Assembly (NCBI RefSeq): GCF_000764305.2 | Contig: NW_025939050.1 | Coordinates: 1-64,000, forward strand | DNA length: 64,000 nt | From: Hyalella azteca | Taxonomy: Eukaryota > Arthropoda > Malacostraca > Amphipoda > Hyalellidae | Reading direction: 5' to 3' | Shown: positions 23,862 through 36,839 of the stretch, piece by piece | How positions within the stretch are numbered: the first letter of the stretch is position 1 | How the letters are laid out: each line of letters starts with the position of its first letter | Made by a program: the position numbers and the translations under genes | Notes under the pieces: model-generated | The model's input: the letters and a program-made list of their open reading frames with translations, nothing else | What the model was told of the DNA's origin: nothing | Database searches by the model: none

Positions 23862-24287
23862 TCCGGTCACAAGCCGACGTTTCTAATTATGTTATCTGAG
23901 TAGGAGCCAATTAAAAAATGGACCAGCACCACACATCATCAAAAATATGAAGATATGAAAGGGCGACAACGATATGAAAATGAATGAAAGCTCTTGATCG
24001 AAAATGTTTATTAACCCAAAATATAGTGTAGCTTCATCCTGGTACAGCGTAGATCATTTGATCTCCGCTCACTACTTTCAGCCCCGCATTGATTATTATT
24101 TTCAATCGTACCTCACAAAAGACCAGCCGCAATAATTAAATAATTAATTAGTTTTGATTGTGAGAATCAAGGCTAGGGAATCTAACATTCATGTTTGCAA
24201 TTCATGCAGGTACGTTTGGTTTGGGACTATATTATTCATTCATGCAGTGGGAGTGATTGCAATCCTGGCATGATAGGAATCAATATC

Positions 24288-25161
24288 CAGAGGTGGGCAG
24301 TAGCGCGCTACATGTAGCGGCCGCTACATTTTCAGTAGTGGAAGCGGTGGCAGCGCTACATTTAAGGCAATGTAGCGGTAGCGGTAGCGCCCGCTACATA
24401 TTTAAGTAGCGATACGAGGTTTTATCGCAACAGCGCTACCGCTACATTTATAGATAAATCCTTTAGATTTTACTTAATAGTATTAAATATTATTTAAAAA
24501 CCAGCATAATACATACATAATATAAATTACAGAATAAAACTGTACGAAAGATTTCTGTGGAATGTTGTCAACCTCAGCCTGTTACTAGTGTCAACAAGTT
24601 GTTACTTGTTAAGTTGTTACCAGTTACCACTTACAGGTATTTTTTCATGTTTCAGTTTGCTTTCAGTTATTTTTATGTTTCACCTTCCCTACATGGATGT
24701 CTACTTTAATCTAACAATCTCAAAAATAATCCACATATATATACAAATAACAGACTGATATTTTATATGTATATGTGAATAATTTTTAAGATTGGTAGAT
24801 TAAAGTAGACATCCATGTAGGGAAGGTAAAACATAAAAATAACTAGCTTTTATTTACTGTATCTAACCCGTACTAGTTCGGTTAGGTTAATTGCATTAAA
24901 GTTGCATTGATATGTTTTGAAAATGTTTTATCATTAAATGTTTGAGTAAATCCCAATAGCAGAACAATAAATATTTAGAGATTTACAATAATTTTGGACA
25001 TTGTAGCGGCTAATGTAGCGGCGCTACATTTTGCAGTAGCGGTCGCTATAGCGCTCGCTACAATCTAGTGGGTGTAGGTAGCGGTAGCGCCCGCTACATT
25101 TCGAGCATGTAGTGGTAGCGGTAGCGGCCGCTTCATTTCAAAGTAGCGCTGCCCAGCTCTG
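24288..25161. mobile_element. hAT-type non-autonomous element with TSD
   Basis: Exact 8-bp duplications TCAATATC (24280-24287 and 25162-25169) flank 874 bp. The ends are CAGAGGTGGGCAG and its inverted partner CTGCCCAGCTCTG (12 of 13 bases). Both subterminal regions (24290-24450 and 25000-25150) are dense in TAGCGG/CCGCTA repeats in both directions, probable transposase-binding motifs. No transposase frame is present. The middle holds a separate long inverted repeat at 24666-24843. Confidence 0.9.
24666..24843. repeat. Long inverted repeat nested in the hAT element
   Basis: Arms of about 70-77 bp (24666-24742 and 24764-24843) are near-complementary, sharing CCTTCCCTACATGGATGTCT and the long TTTTTATGTTT end, around a ~20-base AT-rich loop. 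This is a foldback MITE-like unit, probably inserted into the larger element or formed inside it. No clear target duplication was seen. Confidence 0.75.
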
Positions 25162-25169
25162 TCAATATC

Positions 25170-26990
25170 CTTACCATAGTTGTTTCAACGAATGCCAAGC
25201 GGCTCATGTGTGACCACACATTTAATCATAAATTCGTCTCTGCCGCAGCTGAATAGGGAAAATAAACACCGAGGATAGCGAAAAAGAAAACCAAGTTTAT
25301 AATCAACATACACTTTTACACTATGATGCATGTGTATTGTGTAGATATTAGTGAAACATATTGCTAAGCCTATATATTCAGTGATTCATGAAAACAGCAT
25401 ATTAACATTGATTCAAATTATTTAGAAAATTACATGGAGGATGCCGATAAAAATTACTAAGCGACTGTTTGCATGGCACAAATTTTGAAATTCAGAACCA
25501 TCATTAGTATTCTTTTGAGCCCTATAGCATGTTTGCAAAGTTAAGCACATACCTATGGTTTTTAGGAGTATATTTATTTTTCTAATCTAGCCTCGCTATA
25601 AGTATACCACCTGAAACTCTATTGTAGGCTCCCGGGGGCCGCCATACACCAAAATTTATGTCTTAATACGTTTTCAATGGTCTAAACGGCCCTTTATTAG
25701 CACTTGTTGTTCTTGACGAGACGCCGTTTATATTGAGGACCGATGGGCAAATCATGAGTGAACTTTTCCATTTAATGGGCAGGTAACAGTCAAGAAGCAA
25801 CCACGAACAATAACACCCAAATACAAATTATTGGTGGAGCATCGATGATTATTGGGGGCTATACCTTATGAAATAACAAAAGTTACCCTTTTGTTATTTC
25901 AGGGTAAATGAAGCACCGGCTGGCAGAGCCAGTAATTTAGGACAAAAATACTTGTTCAATCTCATGTAGCATAAAATTTTGAATTCCTAGCGTTTCTTAT
26001 TTATTGTGGCTTAGCATGTGCACAATAGCATTGTTAGCATATTCAGTGCGGTGGAAACCAGCGTAGAATATATTATTTTTCATGTTGGAGAAATGAATTA
26101 CCTATCTGTAAAGAAAAAGTGAAATGTGCCATTCCTTTTAGTCGTAAACAACTGACGTACGCAATGCCTTGGAAAAGGCAAAATTATTAGGAAAGAATAA
26201 ATTTACTAAAGTGCATCATTTCATCAATTGTATCATCATCCATTTCGAAATGACATTGCTCACACGTAATCTGCATATACCTTTTGAGGGCATACTAACT
26301 TATTAAATATTACTGTTGAACGAATGATTTAAATAAGGTGTTTATAAACTGACATCTTACAGCACCTGACTCCTCGCAACTACCCGGCCTCTGCGACAGA
26401 CCTGCCTGTCGATTAGCCTCTCTTATTGCAATGGGCAATCGACGCTCAAAGCACTATGTAATTTATCTGCAAGGAAAGCGGTTCAAGAGCCCATATATCG
26501 GAGCATAGCGCATTTTTCATCATATCCAAATATTTAGTTACAGGTATAGCTTAAAAACAACGTTGAATGATGCAGCTCTGATGAATAACGACCACTCACC
26601 CTAGCGTTCATCAAGTCATGTTCAGAGACGGAAGGCATGTCGATGCTTTAGCCATTAATTTATAGAACTTAATTGAACTATAGTTTTTTTATTTTTCACA
26701 GGATTCAGCTCGAATGAAGATGGTTGAACGACAACTATTGGGGGATTTTCAAACAGAATTAAGCTTTTAAACTACTGAAAAATAGTTAATGGCGAGTTTA
26801 CCTGTATTATACAAATGCTAGATATTCAAGGTAAAACGTGCATAAATTACTTTCATATATGTATATAGACTGCCGTGTCTTTAGCCATGCGTGCCATATT
26901 TGCCCAACCATGTAGGTACACTGACTCTACTCTCACTAATTCATTTTGAGACTAGAATGATTTACGCCTTCACCGCTCTTCTTTCCAGTG
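25170..26990. other. No recognised gene; one shared motif
   Basis: AT-rich DNA. At about 25821-25862 it contains ACAAATTATTGGTGGAGCAT and CGATGATTATTGG, near-identical to a stretch at 62279-62316. Otherwise nothing recognisable. Confidence 0.55.
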
Positions 26991-27135
26991 GGGCCATACT
27001 TTCAAAATTCGCTAAGTGAACGTAAGTACTTACGCTCTATTTTCTTGTCTATGATTGGTTGATTTTGCTTGAAAGGCCGTCAATGATTGGCTGACAAACT
27101 TACGATCTCTTAAATTTTTTTGAAAGTATAGGCCC
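26991..27135 (+). mobile_element. 145-bp MITE, copy A
   Basis: Ends GGGCCATACTTTCAAAA and TTTTGAAAGTATAGGCCC form an inverted pair, and the same dinucleotide (TG) flanks both sides. A second copy of the same length and sequence type lies at 55884. The interior shares GTAAGTACTTACG and TTTTCTTGTCTATGATTGG with that copy. The element is too small to encode protein. Confidence 0.85.
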
Positions 27136-28049
27136 TGCTTTTCTTATTTCTCACATGACAGCTATGCCTCTCTCACAGACAGCTATATATGAGTGAAGGC
27201 GAGATCAGCGTGCATAACTCAGCGCGATGATAACATGTGGTTGCTGACTGATGGCAGAGGTACAGCGACGAAATGGGCATTTTGCCCCCAGAACGCCGAT
27301 AATTTATGCTCGTTTTCCTTCGCTCCTTGCAAAAATTTTTGCTTATGAAGCACCGACGCTACGTCTCTGCTTTTTGACTAGTTAATAATTGGAGAGAGGT
27401 TCTAAAAATTAATTGAATAAGATGATACAAAAAGGTTTAAAATGTGAAACAAGGCTGGTTTCAATATCAATGCAACTCAATTAATTTGATGATGACAGTT
27501 CAATCAACTGGCATATAGCTAATGGGAGCTTGTACAGGGAAGCATTGCTCTTCTACCATCGGACAAGCATTGGCAGATTAGAGATATAATGTTGATATGT
27601 GAAGTAAATGTTAAAATTATTTTTTAAATTCAAATCAGACTGTTGTGTACCCTCCATTCTCCCGTATGCTTCGATAAAGGGTTTTTTTGCTCAATTTTTA
27701 CTCTCCTGTTTGGTTAGTTTACATTAGCTGATTGATCGAGGTTTTGTATCGTATTATTGCTAACTTTTTACTATTAATACCGGAAATTCGTAATACTTAG
27801 CTATTTTTAGCATCATTGACAAATATTGCAAGTTCTGATATAATCGCTGAGTTCCCCATGTTTGTCGTCATCGAATCTAGCCTATAAACCAAATTTTCTG
27901 CCATCTTATGAATTTAACAACTGTAACCATGTTGCAGGAACCTGCAACACGAACCTGCTTCTATGTTGTTGTTGACTTTCCTTACGATGCTCATAGCAAT
28001 TCAGCTTCTGTTGATTAGAGATTGTTGGCTACACAAATTCACGATCTTT
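27136..28049. other. No recognised gene
   Basis: Short frames only; I see no repeat termini or RNA gene. Confidence 0.6.
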
Positions 28050-28199
28050 TTAGCGGATTTTCTCATTTATGGAAAAAATGCACTATTGAGCTCGCCATGT
28101 CCGTCTGCATGTCTGTCCGTCCGCGACTTCACGTTTTCGTCGACGAGAAAATGCGCTCTCTGTCACACAGTGCAGTGAGTACTGAGTTATATTTTTTTA
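28050..28199 (+). repeat. ~150-bp dispersed repeat, copy 1
   Basis: Shared markers with 36840-36990 and 53713-53867 are CATTTATGGAAAAAA, CTCGCCATGTCCGTC, CTGTCCGTCCG, GACTTCAC, TTTTCGTCG, GAAAATGCGCTCT and CTGAGTTAT in that order. The GTCC/GTCTGT core is a degenerate microsatellite. Confidence 0.8.
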
Positions 28200-31100
28200 T
28201 ACCGCTATCACCGAAAGTAAAAGCTGTAGGTTATAAGAGTGGTTCCATGATGAGTTGCTCGTAAGTGGTTGAAACACCTTCGAACCCTGACTGAACTTTT
28301 ACTTGAGCATGCGCGTATCTGCATGAACGCCAACATCCTTAATAAATCTGTAACTGTTTATAGTCCCCACTCATTTTAGTTCAGTAAACTTTATTAAACC
28401 TGAATATATATTTCAATCATGATAGATTGCCGAAATTAAAGTTAATAAATACACTAGGGACTTTCATTCTTAAATTATGAAAAGAACTATTGTATTCAAA
28501 ATTACTTAAGCACGTTTATAGAAAAAATGAAAGGCATTGAGTCCTGGCGGCAGTCCGTCAGGAAATCAACGAGAGGCTCCAAAGTGTCAAGTACTTTTGT
28601 CCTCTCATCGCAACTATAAATAATAGTAAAAAATGTTTGGATTCATATATGATGCCATTTTTTTGTTATCAATTCTGCCTTACGTCAACAGCCGACGTTT
28701 GTTACGGAGTATTATTAAAAACAAGTAGTAGTTTTCATTCATTACGGATCCTTTTTCAACGCAACCACTGCCTGATAGGTATATTGCCGTAGCAAAAAGT
28801 AATCATTTGAAATTATATAAGTGTATACTTTCATAAGCTAAGACTAAATCGGAATTGAATTTCAAATTTATTCCAGTAGTATTCTGTCATTGCACGCTTT
28901 CTGGAACACGAATATGAAAACTTAAAAGCTGCGATAAAAAAATTTTTGCTTTCTGCAGAAACATGTTGACTACTAAGAAATTTTCAACACTTGAAATTTT
29001 TCTGTCTTCTCATATATGGTGCGGTCATCGTAATATTTAACATGAGCTTGTTCACTGTAATACACATTTACCCACTAGCAAAATCAATGATCAAATTTAT
29101 TTCGAATTGAACGAAAAAATGTTTAGTACAATACGACAAAAAAATAAAATAAAATCATCAAATTATTTTTAAAAATTACTTATGTTTTTCGAAGATTAGA
29201 TTTCGAGCGAATTGCCGTCGGTTAAGACAGAATGGACTATATATATATATATATATATAACACTCGCTTTGATAACCATCGAGTTGTCAGTGCCGCTCTT
29301 TTCCCCCTTTACGACAGCAAAACGAGTTCGCAGAGCTGCCACCTCCGTTCGGAATTCGACTCAACATTAGAAAATGCTCCGGAATTGAAGAACGAATTTC
29401 TCCAAAATTTCATAGTCGTCTCTTCCTCATATCGCCTGGAATCGGCAGCATTCTTCGGGAACTAAGTTCACAGGCTGTCAGTTTTGCGACGCTGGACCTC
29501 GTTCGTTTTCCTAAAATCGCTTTGTTCGTACTTGGATGACGAAAATCAAACAATTGAGAAGTGGGGTCAGCTAAGGATAATCTTAGTTTTCATCCTGATG
29601 AAAAATCAATAGCGCTAAGACTCTAGTTATAATACAACTCCGTACTCTTAATAACTAATAATTATAATAATTTTCTACTGCGCGATTGTTTGATGTTGTT
29701 TGATGAGTATTAAAATCATATACAATTTTTAAAAAAATCTGGGGAGAGTTTGAACGAAGACAACGAGAATGAGCGAATGATCTTATAACCGAGAACTTGA
29801 AGGAGGTAAAATACAGATCACCAATACTTCCTCTCACACATAATTCCTTTCAGACATGATAGAAATAAAATAAATTATAATAAAGTTAACGAGGTCACGT
29901 CGCGTAGGGAACCACCAGCACATTAATTCATCCTTAATTGATACAATGGAGACCGTGCAGCCTGTCGAATCTTACACAGAAGCAGCCCATTGCAGATGCG
30001 AACCAAGCCTCCACGTATTAATTCAACCCACATTTTACTCATTTTTTAATTCAACGCACTGAAAAAAACATGGGCATCGCACGGAAAAAAAACATGAACA
30101 TTATATTTTGCTAATAATAATAATCAATAGCAAAGAAGATCTCTTTCAATTATTATTGTTGCCAATGAAAAAACACAACTTACAAGCCAAGGAAAAAGTT
30201 GAAAGTTATTTCTCTCATTTTATATTATAACATTTCCAAGAACAGAAAAAGCAATCAGTCCTAAATAAGTTTACTTATTTGAAATAATTATTATCTTACA
30301 TATTTATTTCGCTTTAAAATTTGACCACTATAGGTGATTCGTTTTGTTTAGATGTGAAAATCGAGGTTCTTTTGAGGAACACCGATGTTGCAATAATAAT
30401 TTGGTTTCAATATTTTAAAAGAAATTCTGTTCCGTTTTAATTTAAGGAAGACTATGAAGATTAAGTTTGAATAGTTGTTAACGTCTAGGATAAGAAATTA
30501 ACAGTTAGCAGCTTGGAAGGAGGTGACAAATTGTGCATTCAAGATTGCTGTATTATCTACAGTATAATATGTGCACTTTTTCTCTATATTAACTTGATTT
30601 AATGCATGGAATGCCAGGAATGGGCCCCTAGTCCTGTTAATGCATGCAAATTCACTTCTTTGGTTGGACCCAACAATGCGAAGTCGTCTATGACGCATTA
30701 ATTACTTTGACCTGATTGCCGGCCTAGAATCTTAACCTTAACCCTGTTACTAATTAACTTATTTATTAAATAGGATGAGTTGGGCCAACCTATAACTAGC
30801 CTTTGCACATTTTATCTAAAAGTCAAACCTCTGAATGGCATCTAATGCCACTTCTATATGGAGCCATCGGCAACAATTTAGAAGGTTGGTTAAATCAATA
30901 TTTGATCGCACTTGATAGAATGAACATTTGAGATCATATTGCTCAATTAAATAGCCCTTTACATTCTACTGTAATCCACGAAGTCTTTGTTACGTTACAG
31001 CATAACTGTTGGCATCACACGTCACCCATTCTGCGGGAGCAGAATATACAAGTCTATACAAGTCTATTTGCTGCTGCCGTATTTAGTTACGCAAGGTTAA

Positions 31101-32087
31101 TGCTGGGAATTAATTTCACTGTCAAATCATTTGCCGATAAATTGGAATACAGAATATGATCATATAAAGCATACTTGAACTACGTTTGTCAGTTAATCAG
31201 ACTTGTTTTTTCTCTGGTTGCAATTGCCCCACTGCTTCTTCAGTTCTGAATTCTTTTGCCTTCGAAACCTTCGAAGATTTATCCTGTGGATTCTCAAATA
31301 AAGTTTATCAGCGAATATATTCGTGTAAATTCCTGACAATTTCTTAATATATTTAAATTATTGATACATAGTATTAATGTAAAACTTGTCGTGAGAATTT
31401 CACATCAAAGTTCTCCAGTGAAGGTTTCTATTCGCAATTACCAGCTACCTTTCGACTTTGATTGATAGACCAATGGAATGAGGAAGTGCAAATTTCAATT
31501 CGTGTCACGCAAAGATTTTGCAGTGTTTTGTGTGAAGTGCATCCTTGAAGAGATCCCGAGACAGTTTTTGGCTGTTTGGAAGCCTGGCTTTGCATTCCAC
31601 ATACAAGTGTTTTTTTACGTCGTGCTTAAATTTTAGGTGCGTTAAAACAAAGCTGCAGCATCAACGCGCTTTAAAGCGTTTCCACATGGCGAACGTGATA
31701 TAATTAAGTCCTGGAACTAAGCGCTGACGAATCAGTTTCATAATGCATTTACAGCTGCGTATTGAATATAGTATAGGCATCTTCCTTGTAATTTGTGCGA
31801 CCGTATAACCATAGTAGAAACAGTTAAATATTATAAATATTAGCACCAAAAGAAAAACATAAGCCTTTCTAGCAACATTTCAATCATAGAATAATATAAA
31901 TAATTTTTTTGCGCTAAAATAAGCCAATATCGTTTTTGAAATATACAGCAGAAGGCAATATATACATACTATGCATATTTACATCATGTGGAGCACCCAC
32001 TTCATATATGACACCACTATAGGTATTGTCAAACAAAGATCTCGTTTAATAATTAAAATTGAACTCGTTTTAAATTTTTTCTATTCT
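28200..32087. other. No recognised gene
   Basis: Contains a (TA)n run at 29237-29260 followed at about 29287-29292 by TCAGTG, which could imitate a TATA/Inr pair, and a 77-codon frame at 29232-29465 which starts inside the (TA)n run and has no recognisable domain. Several poly(A)-signal-like AATAAA words occur, as expected from composition. Confidence 0.5.
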
Positions 32088-32285
32088 GTGTTGCCGAGTG
32101 GTTAATATCACGAAGATTGTAGCAGTAAGTTAGGGGTTCGAAACCGCAATTAGTTGTGTTTCAAAATTCTCGTTTTGATCCGGAATTAATGAGTCCGGAG
32201 CGTTTAGAGTCTGTTATAGTCCAACAGCACCTAATCAAAGCTGACACCACTATACTGCTATGATTTAGTAATAATAATAATTATA
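32088..32285 (+). repeat. tRNA-derived SINE
   Basis: A polymerase-III-type A box (TTGCCGAGTGGTTAA, about 32091-32105) and B box (GGTTCGAAACC, 32135-32145) are spaced as in tRNA genes, followed by about 110 bp of non-tRNA body and a (TAA)n tail at about 32268-32283. The head resembles a tRNA-Leu or tRNA-Ser gene, but the cloverleaf is not complete, so this is a SINE and not a functional tRNA. No target duplication was recognised. Confidence 0.7.
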
Positions 32286-33076
32286 TTTAGAAATAGCAGC
32301 TCTACGTTTCGCTGCTCGGGATCTCCATGTTTTGAGAGTCCCACCACCCGGAATACCGGCAATAAAAAAACTTCATTAAAAGACATTTAAACCCAAACGT
32401 AAATAATGTCCATGTAATAGTCTCTCTGTTTTGATGTGACTAATTAGTGGGTTCATAACGCGTATTTGCTACCATTCACAACGAGTGATCATCGTAATTT
32501 GAAGCTATGAAAATTTTACATTCAAAATTAGACTTTGAGAATAAGACCGCTCTAAATAATAAATGAGTATTTTAGATACGGCTCAATACCTGTAATGAAA
32601 TGTTCACTTAGTAATTTACACTCTTTTGGGTTCTTATAGAAAGTCCTATGAACAAAAACTAGACTAACTAATCACGCCCGCTTCATGTCATGCGTCGATA
32701 GACTTTAAGTTTAAGCTTATATTCTGTAGTCGTTATACCTAACATTCATCACATAATCCTTCGACCACGCACGGTAAATCTGCCAGTTTAATTTACTGAC
32801 AATCACGTAAAACCATAGGTAAGGTCATCGTTGCAACAAAATGATATTTTCTATCATTCCTACCCATTTAAATCAAAATTTTTTAAATTATATAATGAAA
32901 TAGCTTGTGGTGAATCGATGTCATTCTGAGGAGAATAAAAGTTCTCGTAATAACTATATTTACGCATGACGGATGAAAAAATAGCAATAAGATGCCGTGC
33001 TAAAATAGTCTTCGTGATCATTTTCAATTCAGTTTCTAACAATTTTTTACAAATTTTCTGTGTTGTTTCGTTTCAG
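32286..33076. other. No recognised gene (possible intron)
   Basis: AT-rich sequence directly upstream of the candidate exon at 33077. Its last ~25 bases are a pyrimidine-rich tract ending in TTTCAG. Confidence 0.45.
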
Positions 33077-33171
33077 ATCAATTCGAGGGACATAAACCAT
33101 GGCCGGCGGAGGGGTGCATGCCGGTGGGCCAGCTTTGCCCAACTTCACACGATTCCTATTGCTTGCCATGA
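33077..33171 (+). CDS. Candidate first coding exon of a host gene
   Basis: A strong 3' splice site (TGTTGTTTCGTTTCAG, ending 33076) is followed by 22 bases of leader, then ATAAACCATGG (ATG at 33099), a close match to the Kozak context. The frame reads MAGGGVHAGGPALPNFTRFL and a few residues more before a good donor, TGA|GTAAGA, at 33171/33172. The coding part is 73 nt, phase 1, and is clearly GC-richer than the surrounding DNA. The frame would stay open to 33371 if not spliced, giving 90 residues. I do not recognise the protein, and no following exon could be assigned, so the gene presumably continues through a long intron. Alternatives are a retrocopy scrap or chance. Confidence 0.45.
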
Positions 33172-34805
33172 GTAAGAACACTAGCTACTATAGTGGGCAT
33201 GGCAGCCTTCAAATTCAACTGTTCAAAACCATATTGCATGATGTCCACAGCCACCATTTAATCAGGCTTAAGGTCAGAATGGCCATGCTGAATCTGGCCA
33301 ACCTCTTCATCTGGCCTAGCATACAGAAGTTGCAACATTTTTCCACCAAAAATAAAACTGAGCGAACGTAACCTAACCTCATTGGCTGCAGAAAATTAAA
33401 AAGGCGGTTCAAGCGAGCAGACAGAGCCAGTCATTAGTTGCCAGAATGTTTTGAGCCGGGACAGCGTGCAGAGGTTAGGCCACGAGAGGTTTGACCGGAG
33501 TAGGTGAGGCCGGATGCTGAATTGCCTGCTTATGTGCGAGCATGTTTAAGTATTATGGGCTGAAGATCACGCCGCTATTATCTTTAATTAAGCAGTGTAT
33601 CACTTATCTGGATTGCGGTACTGCAGTGTAGTCTGCGCATTGATATAAAAATTTAATGTATGTGGGTTCATTCGTTCTATTTATTAGGGATTTAACCGAA
33701 TATTGACCCAACTGAAGTTGAATGTACACAAAACTAAGGAAATGTGTAATTATAAGTCATTTGGTGCGGTTGATGTTGACACCGTAACCTTGCGGTGGCC
33801 AGCCAAGCCTACTTGTCCATTAATTAATTAACTTCTACCTGTTACGACAGAAAAAATTACTGAAGCTCGAAGATAAAAAGCTGGATAAACTAGATTGAAA
33901 TGAGAAAGACCCATCGTTATGTTACTATTTTCACACGTCTGATATACTGTCGGAGGAGACGCCTCATTGCTCCCGCTAACAGCCTAATGTACATACTTGC
34001 AGCGGCGGGGTCACGACCGAGAAGCAAACTTTAGTAATTAAAGACTTTGCATTTTGTATTCAATAAACTAAGTCATTCGCAATTTACGCACTCATCGGTG
34101 ATACAGACCTATAGCGGCCCGAAACCAGGCGAATTGTTTGAACTGACTTCATCGAGTATCAATTGACTTCCCCTGCTGCTCATACCATGTGATGCTGGGG
34201 ATGGGTTTTTGCTCGTAGCGTCAAAGCTCAATATTTAAGCAATATTTATATCGTGGGTCACAGTAGCAGAGACCCGAGCAAGGAAACTAAACTTATCTTC
34301 GAATGCTATTCCCTAATTAATTGACTCATTAATTGTTCCATGGTCCCCTAAATTACTCATGTATTTATTTTTCTAAAGTTAAAATGGAGGGAAATATTAA
34401 AATCTGTATAAATATTTGCTACTATGGAAGAATTTGCATTCGTATACATTTGGATGCAAATTAAAAAATGTCGATGAAAATTTGCTGTATGATATATGTA
34501 ACTGTATCAATTTGCTGTATGAACTGTATGAAAGTAAGATTCGATTATGTATTTAACAAAAAATGCAAGCAAGTATTTTCTTCTAGCTTTCGACATCCAT
34601 CTTAATCTAGTAAGCTTGATTTATTTTTCGGTGGAACTCTCCGGTAGTAAAAATGTGGAGATAACGCGTCGTAAATAATTGCAGGTGATAGGCGGTCGTC
34701 GGGAAAAACGGCGGACGCTGGCCGCAACATGCGCCGTTTGCCGCACCTTGACCATCATTAATTTCATTTGAACGTCGTCATGATGGATGATGCCTCTGTT
34801 TCATC
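33172..34805. other. No recognised gene
   Basis: The stretch 33215-33412 is open on both strands, without known motifs. Positions 33400-33560 and 34690-34740 are GC-richer. Nothing else stands out. Confidence 0.45.
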
Positions 34806-34991
34806 TTAGGTGTCCATTATCCCGGTCTTATCGTGATTTGTTACACCCGGTAGGTCTTGCCAATGCATAGCTCTGAATGTCAGTCCCAGCTTGCATGTAT
34901 TCGGATCAAAGTTACGGATATAGCTTGGATCAGGCGAACGGAATCCCTGGGTGTCAACCTTGTAAGTCACATGCAGTTTATTGCTCCTCAT
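34806..34991 (-). other. Unrecognised coding-like ORF
   Basis: A minus-strand frame of 61 codons reads GFRSPDPSYIRNFDPNTCKL followed by GLTFRAMHWQDLPG, with a balanced, protein-like composition. The overlapping plus-strand frame 34857-35075 is less protein-like. No splice sites of quality flank it, and I cannot assign a family. It may be one exon or a retroelement scrap. Confidence 0.25.
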
Positions 34992-34999
34992 AACTTTTT

Positions 35000-36839
35000 G
35001 CTATCCCAAATGAGTATTTTAACTTTGAGCTGCAAACGTCTTCTACACGCTTCTTTCACTAAAAAATTTGAATAGAGTGGACCAGATTAGGTTGTTTAAA
35101 TGACGTCTGACCCGGAAAGAGTTTCGTTTCAAAATGGGAGCCTTTATTTTCCGATCCATTTTACAGGCCAACTAACTGAGCTAAATCTTTATTTTCTAGA
35201 GCTCCAATTGTGACATATAAGGTGATTGATATATATAAGGTGACCTTAATCCGTTTTTATCAGTGAGTTTACGATTGATGAATGATTATTTGTTTGCAAG
35301 AATTTTTGTCACCCTTCATTATAGCATAAGAAGGGATCTTTGCTTGTAGTGCACTAGGCAGTGTAGGAAGATATCAGTGCGTGAGGTGGAATTTACAGTG
35401 AAGGAAGGATTAAGTGCATAAGGCGGGTTTGGCAGTGTTGGAAGGGAACACTGCATGAGCTGGACGAGATGGTGTAGAAAGAGACAGTCCGTGAGGTAGA
35501 CTTGACGGTGTAGAAAGATATAGTGCGTGAGGTGAAGAAGCCAATTTTACGTCAAGTTTAGCAGAGTCACGGACACCAAAGCGCCTCATTTTCTAAAGCA
35601 ACTTAGCGTTAAACGAATTTATGTTTATCCATGATCTTCATATATACTGCATTCCTGAACCCGCTAAATGTATAGTGCCTATATTTGTTTCTTGCGGGGT
35701 GATTTGCCGATCCACGCTATTGAAATCAACACACTTAATTAGCGTTTGAGCGGTTTGAGCAAAGAGTTCACATGGTAAACATACTATACGGTAGTCTATA
35801 ACTAACGGGCCGCATCACAAATTATATTTTATAATAAGCGTCAAGGAAGATTATGCGCTTCAATATTTTTTACAGCACGAGAATCCATCCAAAAAATTTG
35901 GCCTGACGATGTTCATTATTAGGACCACATTTTATCAAACATTTCCTCTGAGCTGATTCAACTCATGGGCTAACGTTCCAACGATCACGGTTTTATTATT
36001 TTATCAAATTTTGACTGATGTAAATGTGAGTTTAACGTTCGCAAAATACGTGTTTATTGTGGTAAAATCAATAATGAGGGACGAGAAAAGGCCTGTGACA
36101 GCTGAAATTCGTCTGCAGTTATTATTATGGTGGCTAAACAAAAATGCTCATACTTTCTCAAAAAATTCAACAGGCGGTAACTGCCTCCGAGCTTGTTTAT
36201 GCGAGGTGTCCCCAGAATTGTTTCCACTACGGAATTCTCCCTCCATTTTTTATAACCGACGCGCTCGTCAGTCATGGAAAATTTGCAAGGCTGAAGTTGC
36301 AGTGTGGCAGTCTGAGCTCCGGAGCACGAGCCGCGACACGCATAACGGGCCTTCATGTTTGCTCGTAGACTCTCAGGAGCGCGAGCTGAACTGGCCCGAG
36401 CTAGCGCTCCGACTCTCCTGAGCTACGTCACTCTTGTCATGACTCAAAAATATATCAAACTGGAAAATGACTCACTAATTCCATAAATGAACTAGAAATT
36501 TGTCAGAATTTTATTTAACAGTTTCAGGCATTTGTAAATACAGCACCGTTTGGATTAATGTTCGGCTTACTTCACAGTGCACACGTCATTGTACGGGTGA
36601 GTGCAATAGAAAGAACGCATCGAATTAGATTATCAAGAAATGATCATCACTATATATCTAGTTTCGTCACATGGTGAATTTGTCCCTCGGAATATATTTA
36701 AAACCGCGTTGAATATTTTCGAGCGCTACAGAGTTAGAAAATTTATATGTTAGCATTCATGAGGTTTCCAATAAAAGCTACATTATTAACCTAGTTTTTT
36801 TAACAAGTAGGGATTCAGCAAGGTCATAAAACACACCCT
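35000..36839. other. No recognised gene; GC-rich inverted pocket
   Basis: At about 36290-36425 a GC-rich pocket contains the inverted pair GACTCTCAGGAGCGCGAGCT / AGCGCTCCGACTCTCCTGAG (about 36368-36421) followed by TACGTCACT, a CRE-like word. Frames 36011-36421 (+) and 36054-36356 (-) overlap it and are unrecognised. Positions 35360-35540 hold an imperfect repeat of GTGCGTGAGGTGGA/GTGTAGAAAGA words. Confidence 0.45.

Noticed and set aside
29232..29465. ORF starting with an Ile-Tyr repeat and a TATA-like run upstream of TCAGTG
   Set aside because: The repeat is a (TA)n microsatellite, so both the TATA match and the ORF start are composition effects.
32088..32160. Functional tRNA gene
   Set aside because: A and B boxes are present but stems do not close into a full cloverleaf; better explained as a SINE head.
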